From CAIKKG01 sp037444725 (GTDB taxonomy: Bacteria > Patescibacteriota > Minisyncoccia > UBA6257 > GWB1-50-10): a DNA stretch of 23,510 bases. The notes beneath the pieces were generated by a model, which worked only from the letters and a program-made list of their open reading frames with translations, did no database searches and had not been told where the DNA came from. Position 1 is the first letter of the stretch, and every line of letters starts with the position of its first letter. Of this stretch, positions 22,001 through 23,510 are shown piece after piece. A program made the position numbers and the translations under genes. The stretch lies in the NCBI GenBank assembly GCA_037444725.1, contig JBBILW010000010.1, positions 1-23,510 on the forward strand, written 5' to 3'.

Positions 22001-22300
22001 TTACCTCGGCACGACGGTGAGCTGAGCGAGCTCGGTCCAGCTCGTGTCGAGATCTGCAAGCGTGAGGGGGCTTTCTGCGAGCGAGCTCACGATGTTCTTC
22101 TTCAGCATCTCGCGGAAGTTGTTGTTGTGGTGAAGCGTCTTCACGATGGCGAGCACCATCCCGCCCTCTTCCGGGCCGAGCTTCGTGTCCTTGTCCATGG
22201 CCTGCGCGACGAGCCGGTTGCAGAACTCGTGATCGTTGCCGACGTCGTGCGCGATGCGAAGGTACTTCAAGCTGAGCTCTGCACGCTTCTCGGGATCCAT
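22001..22300 (-). CDS. Small helical protein with a degenerate 'LTLADLDT' repeat, unknown function
   Basis: A 99-residue cytoplasmic protein, not recognised. Its last third (about 64-94) reads 'MLKKNIVSSLAESPLTLADL' followed by D-T-S-W-T-E-L, matching the second half of the LEDIGT repeat seen at 15496-17063, with Asp in place of Gly. The first two thirds are a different helical segment, 'KYLRIAHDVGND' and 'MVLAIVKTLHHNNN'. A clear AGGGAGT ribosome site (22308-22314) 7 bases upstream supports the start. It has its own consensus promoter and strong terminator, as do its relatives, and is G+C-rich (38 of 60 in 22021-22080 by hand count). Membership of the family rests on about 20 residues and is tentative. 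Confidence 0.75.
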   Translation of the reverse strand: MDPEKRAELSLKYLRIAHDVGNDHEFCNRLVAQAMDKDTKLGPEEGGMVLAIVKTLHHNNNFREMLKKNIVSSLAESPLTLADLDTSWTELAQLTVVPR

Positions 22301-22362
22301 GTGATTGACTCCCTGCGAACGTGTTCGTGTGTGGGTTGTGAACGTGCTGCTAACTTGTTCGC

Positions 22363-22392
22363 ATTATGCAATATTGTTTGCCTGTGTGTCAA
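22363..22392 (-). promoter_or_regulatory. Promoter of the 99-residue gene
   Basis: The minus strand reads a perfect TTGACA (22387-22392), 18 bases, CATAAT (22363-22368; 5 of 6). The leader to the ATG is about 56 bases. The -35 begins a few bases after the T-tract of the protease terminator. Confidence 0.65.
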
Positions 22393-22395
22393 TGG

Positions 22396-22428
22396 AAATA
22401 AAAGGCCCCGTATGAATCCATACGGGGC
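22396..22428 (-). terminator. Intrinsic terminator of the S41 protease gene
   Basis: On the minus strand GCCCCGTATG (22428-22419) pairs perfectly with CATACGGGGC (22414-22405) around a 4-base loop, then CTTTTATTT. It starts 8 bases past the TAA. Confidence 0.92.
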
Positions 22429-22435
22429 GTTCTAC

Positions 22436-23510
22436 TTATCGCGCCTTAGCGGCGATTTCGCTCTCGAGCACTTCGAGGGCTTTCATGAGCTGTGGATCAC
22501 GCTTACTCCCTTGCGCCTCGTCCGCCACTGCCATACCGACCGTGAAGTCGGGCGTAAGGCCCACGCCATTAATCTTTGTTCCGTTCGGTGTGCGCCAGTA
22601 CGCAACGGTGAACTTGATTTCGCCGCCGTTCGACAGGGACTTAAAGAGCTGCATGGTGCCCTTGCCGTACGTCGTATCACCGATGAGCTTCACGCCGAGA
22701 TTGTCGCGGAGCGCGCCCGCGAGCACTTCCGACGCAGAGGCGGAGCCCTTGTTCGTCACGAGTACGACGGGTGTGTTGGCGAACTTCGCGTTGCCGTCGT
22801 GCGCGCGAATTTTCGCGGTAATCTCGCCGGTATCCTGTAAGTTCACGATGGTGCCGTTCTTGAGGAACCAGCCCACCACCTCCATGAGGTTCCGTATGAC
22901 GCCGCCGCCGTTGTCCCGGAGGTCGAGCACGATGCCGCGCACGCGGCTCTGCAGTGCGAACGTGGCGGCCATGGTGAAGAGCTCGGAAGAGGCCTCGCTG
23001 AAGTTGTAGAGCTTCAGCACCGCGATGCGCCTGCCTGAGGGCAGTACTTTCTCCTCGTAGTCGAGCATGGGCGCTTGCGTTGTCGTGCGGAACATCGAGA
23101 GGCGCCTCTTCAAGAGTTCCTTTGGCCTCTCAACGTAAACGCTTACGAATGTGCGCGGGCGTCCTGAGACGAGCGCTTCGACTTCCTTGAGGCTCCTGCC
23201 CGCAATCGAAACGCCATCGATGTCGAGAACGATGTCTCCCGTTTTGAGCCCCGCTTCAGCGGCGTAGCTTTTGGGAGAAACGCCGATTACTATGACGCGC
23301 TTGTCGCGGACGCCGAGAAGGGCTCCCACGCCGTTCTCAATGCCGCTCTCTGCGGCCTCCCTCGCCATTTCTTCAGGAGTCGTGTACGCGGCATACGGGT
23401 CGTCGAGAGCCTCAATTAATCCCTGGAGCGCGCTGTCGATTAGCTTCCCGTCGCTCACCTGCTTCACGTTGACGTACCTTCCCTTGATGAGGCACTCGTC
23501 CTCATCAAGG
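22436..23510 (-). CDS. S41 C-terminal processing peptidase (CtpA/Prc family), 5' end outside window
   Basis: A periplasmic or extracellular serine protease that degrades or trims proteins from the C-terminus. The frame stays open to the right edge, so the signal peptide and first residues are missing; 357 residues are visible. A GTG at 23467 is not the start, because the frame continues upstream with 'CLIKGRYVNVKQVSDGKLID', the usual N-terminal S41 region. A PDZ domain follows ('GVGALLGV', 'AGLKTGDIVLDIDG'), then the protease core with 'LDLRDNGGG' (oxyanion region), 'NKGSASASEVLAGALRDN' and 'DTTYGKGT'. By spacing to E. coli Prc (Ser430/Asp441/Lys455) the catalytic residues are the third Ser of 'SASAS' (visible residue 258), D269 and K283, all present. 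It is followed by its own terminator. In CtpA systems the target is often an envelope or wall-hydrolase protein; none is identified here. Confidence 0.92.
   Translation of the reverse strand, partial: LDEDECLIKGRYVNVKQVSDGKLIDSALQGLIEALDDPYAAYTTPEEMAREAAESGIENGVGALLGVRDKRVIVIGVSPKSYAAEAGLKTGDIVLDIDGVSIAGRSLKEVEALVSGRPRTFVSVYVERPKELLKRRLSMFRTTTQAPMLDYEEKVLPSGRRIAVLKLYNFSEASSELFTMAATFALQSRVRGIVLDLRDNGGGVIRNLMEVVGWFLKNGTIVNLQDTGEITAKIRAHDGNAKFANTPVVLVTNKGSASASEVLAGALRDNLGVKLIGDTTYGKGTMQLFKSLSNGGEIKFTVAYWRTPNGTKINGVGLTPDFTVGMAVADEAQGSKRDPQLMKALEVLESEIAAKAR

Noticed and set aside
21941..22840. 299-codon plus-strand frame across the 99-residue gene and S41 protease
   Set aside because: It runs through a terminator, a promoter and the catalytic region of the protease on the other strand; no recognisable protein features.

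Overview
The window looks like a chromosomal segment of a Patescibacteria/CPR bacterium, most likely Parcubacteria-like. This is an inference from compact genes, a fragmented cell-wall cluster, a short PilB without its N1 domain, frequent near-leaderless promoters, and a large surface protein ending in the Cys-bounded peptidoglycan-binding domain I associate with Parcubacteria. UGA acts as a stop (scpA and ftsW end in TGA inside ATGA overlaps), which argues against the CPR lineages that read UGA as glycine. Every gene I can support lies on the minus strand, so transcription runs from high to low coordinates.

Layout, low to high coordinates. (1) 1-2472: type IV pilus genes in the order pilB, pilC, start of a prepilin cut by the window edge. 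(2) 2512-3841: an MGME1/RecB-like PD-(D/E)XK nuclease with a zinc-knuckle insert, then a 541-base gene-free stretch with a terminator-like hairpin and a dense array of inverted repeats built on TGTCGC/GCGACA. (3) 3842-14297: a long co-oriented run scpA-scpB-DacA-like-mraY-amidohydrolase-ftsW-murG-gltX-M23 peptidase-small secreted protein. It covers chromosome condensation, lipid I/II synthesis, septal glycan polymerisation and wall hydrolysis. An amidohydrolase sits where murD normally lies between mraY and ftsW. (4) 14405-15400: ychF. (5) 15496-17063: three small genes, each with its own promoter, Shine-Dalgarno and terminator. They encode members of an unrecognised helical-repeat family ending in an 'LTLEDIGT-EEEL' motif. 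A fourth, degenerate member is at 22001-22300. (6) 17210-21759: a membrane-anchored CAP/SCP-domain protein and a 1147-residue secreted surface protein with eight prealbumin-like (CnaB/SpaA-type) repeats. (7) 22436-end: an S41 C-terminal processing protease, 5'-truncated by the window edge.

The best candidates for something undescribed are: the solo-transcribed LEDIGT-repeat family; the surface protein whose repeats seem to carry both an isopeptide triad and a disulfide, each lost as a set in a single repeat; the palindrome array at 3627-3811; and the amidohydrolase in the murD slot with altered metal-site residues. Housekeeping genes here often seem to be transcribed with almost no leader, whereas the repeat-family genes have 5' leaders of roughly 30-60 bases and clear Shine-Dalgarno sequences. 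All functions are read from sequence motifs by eye; no database search was run.
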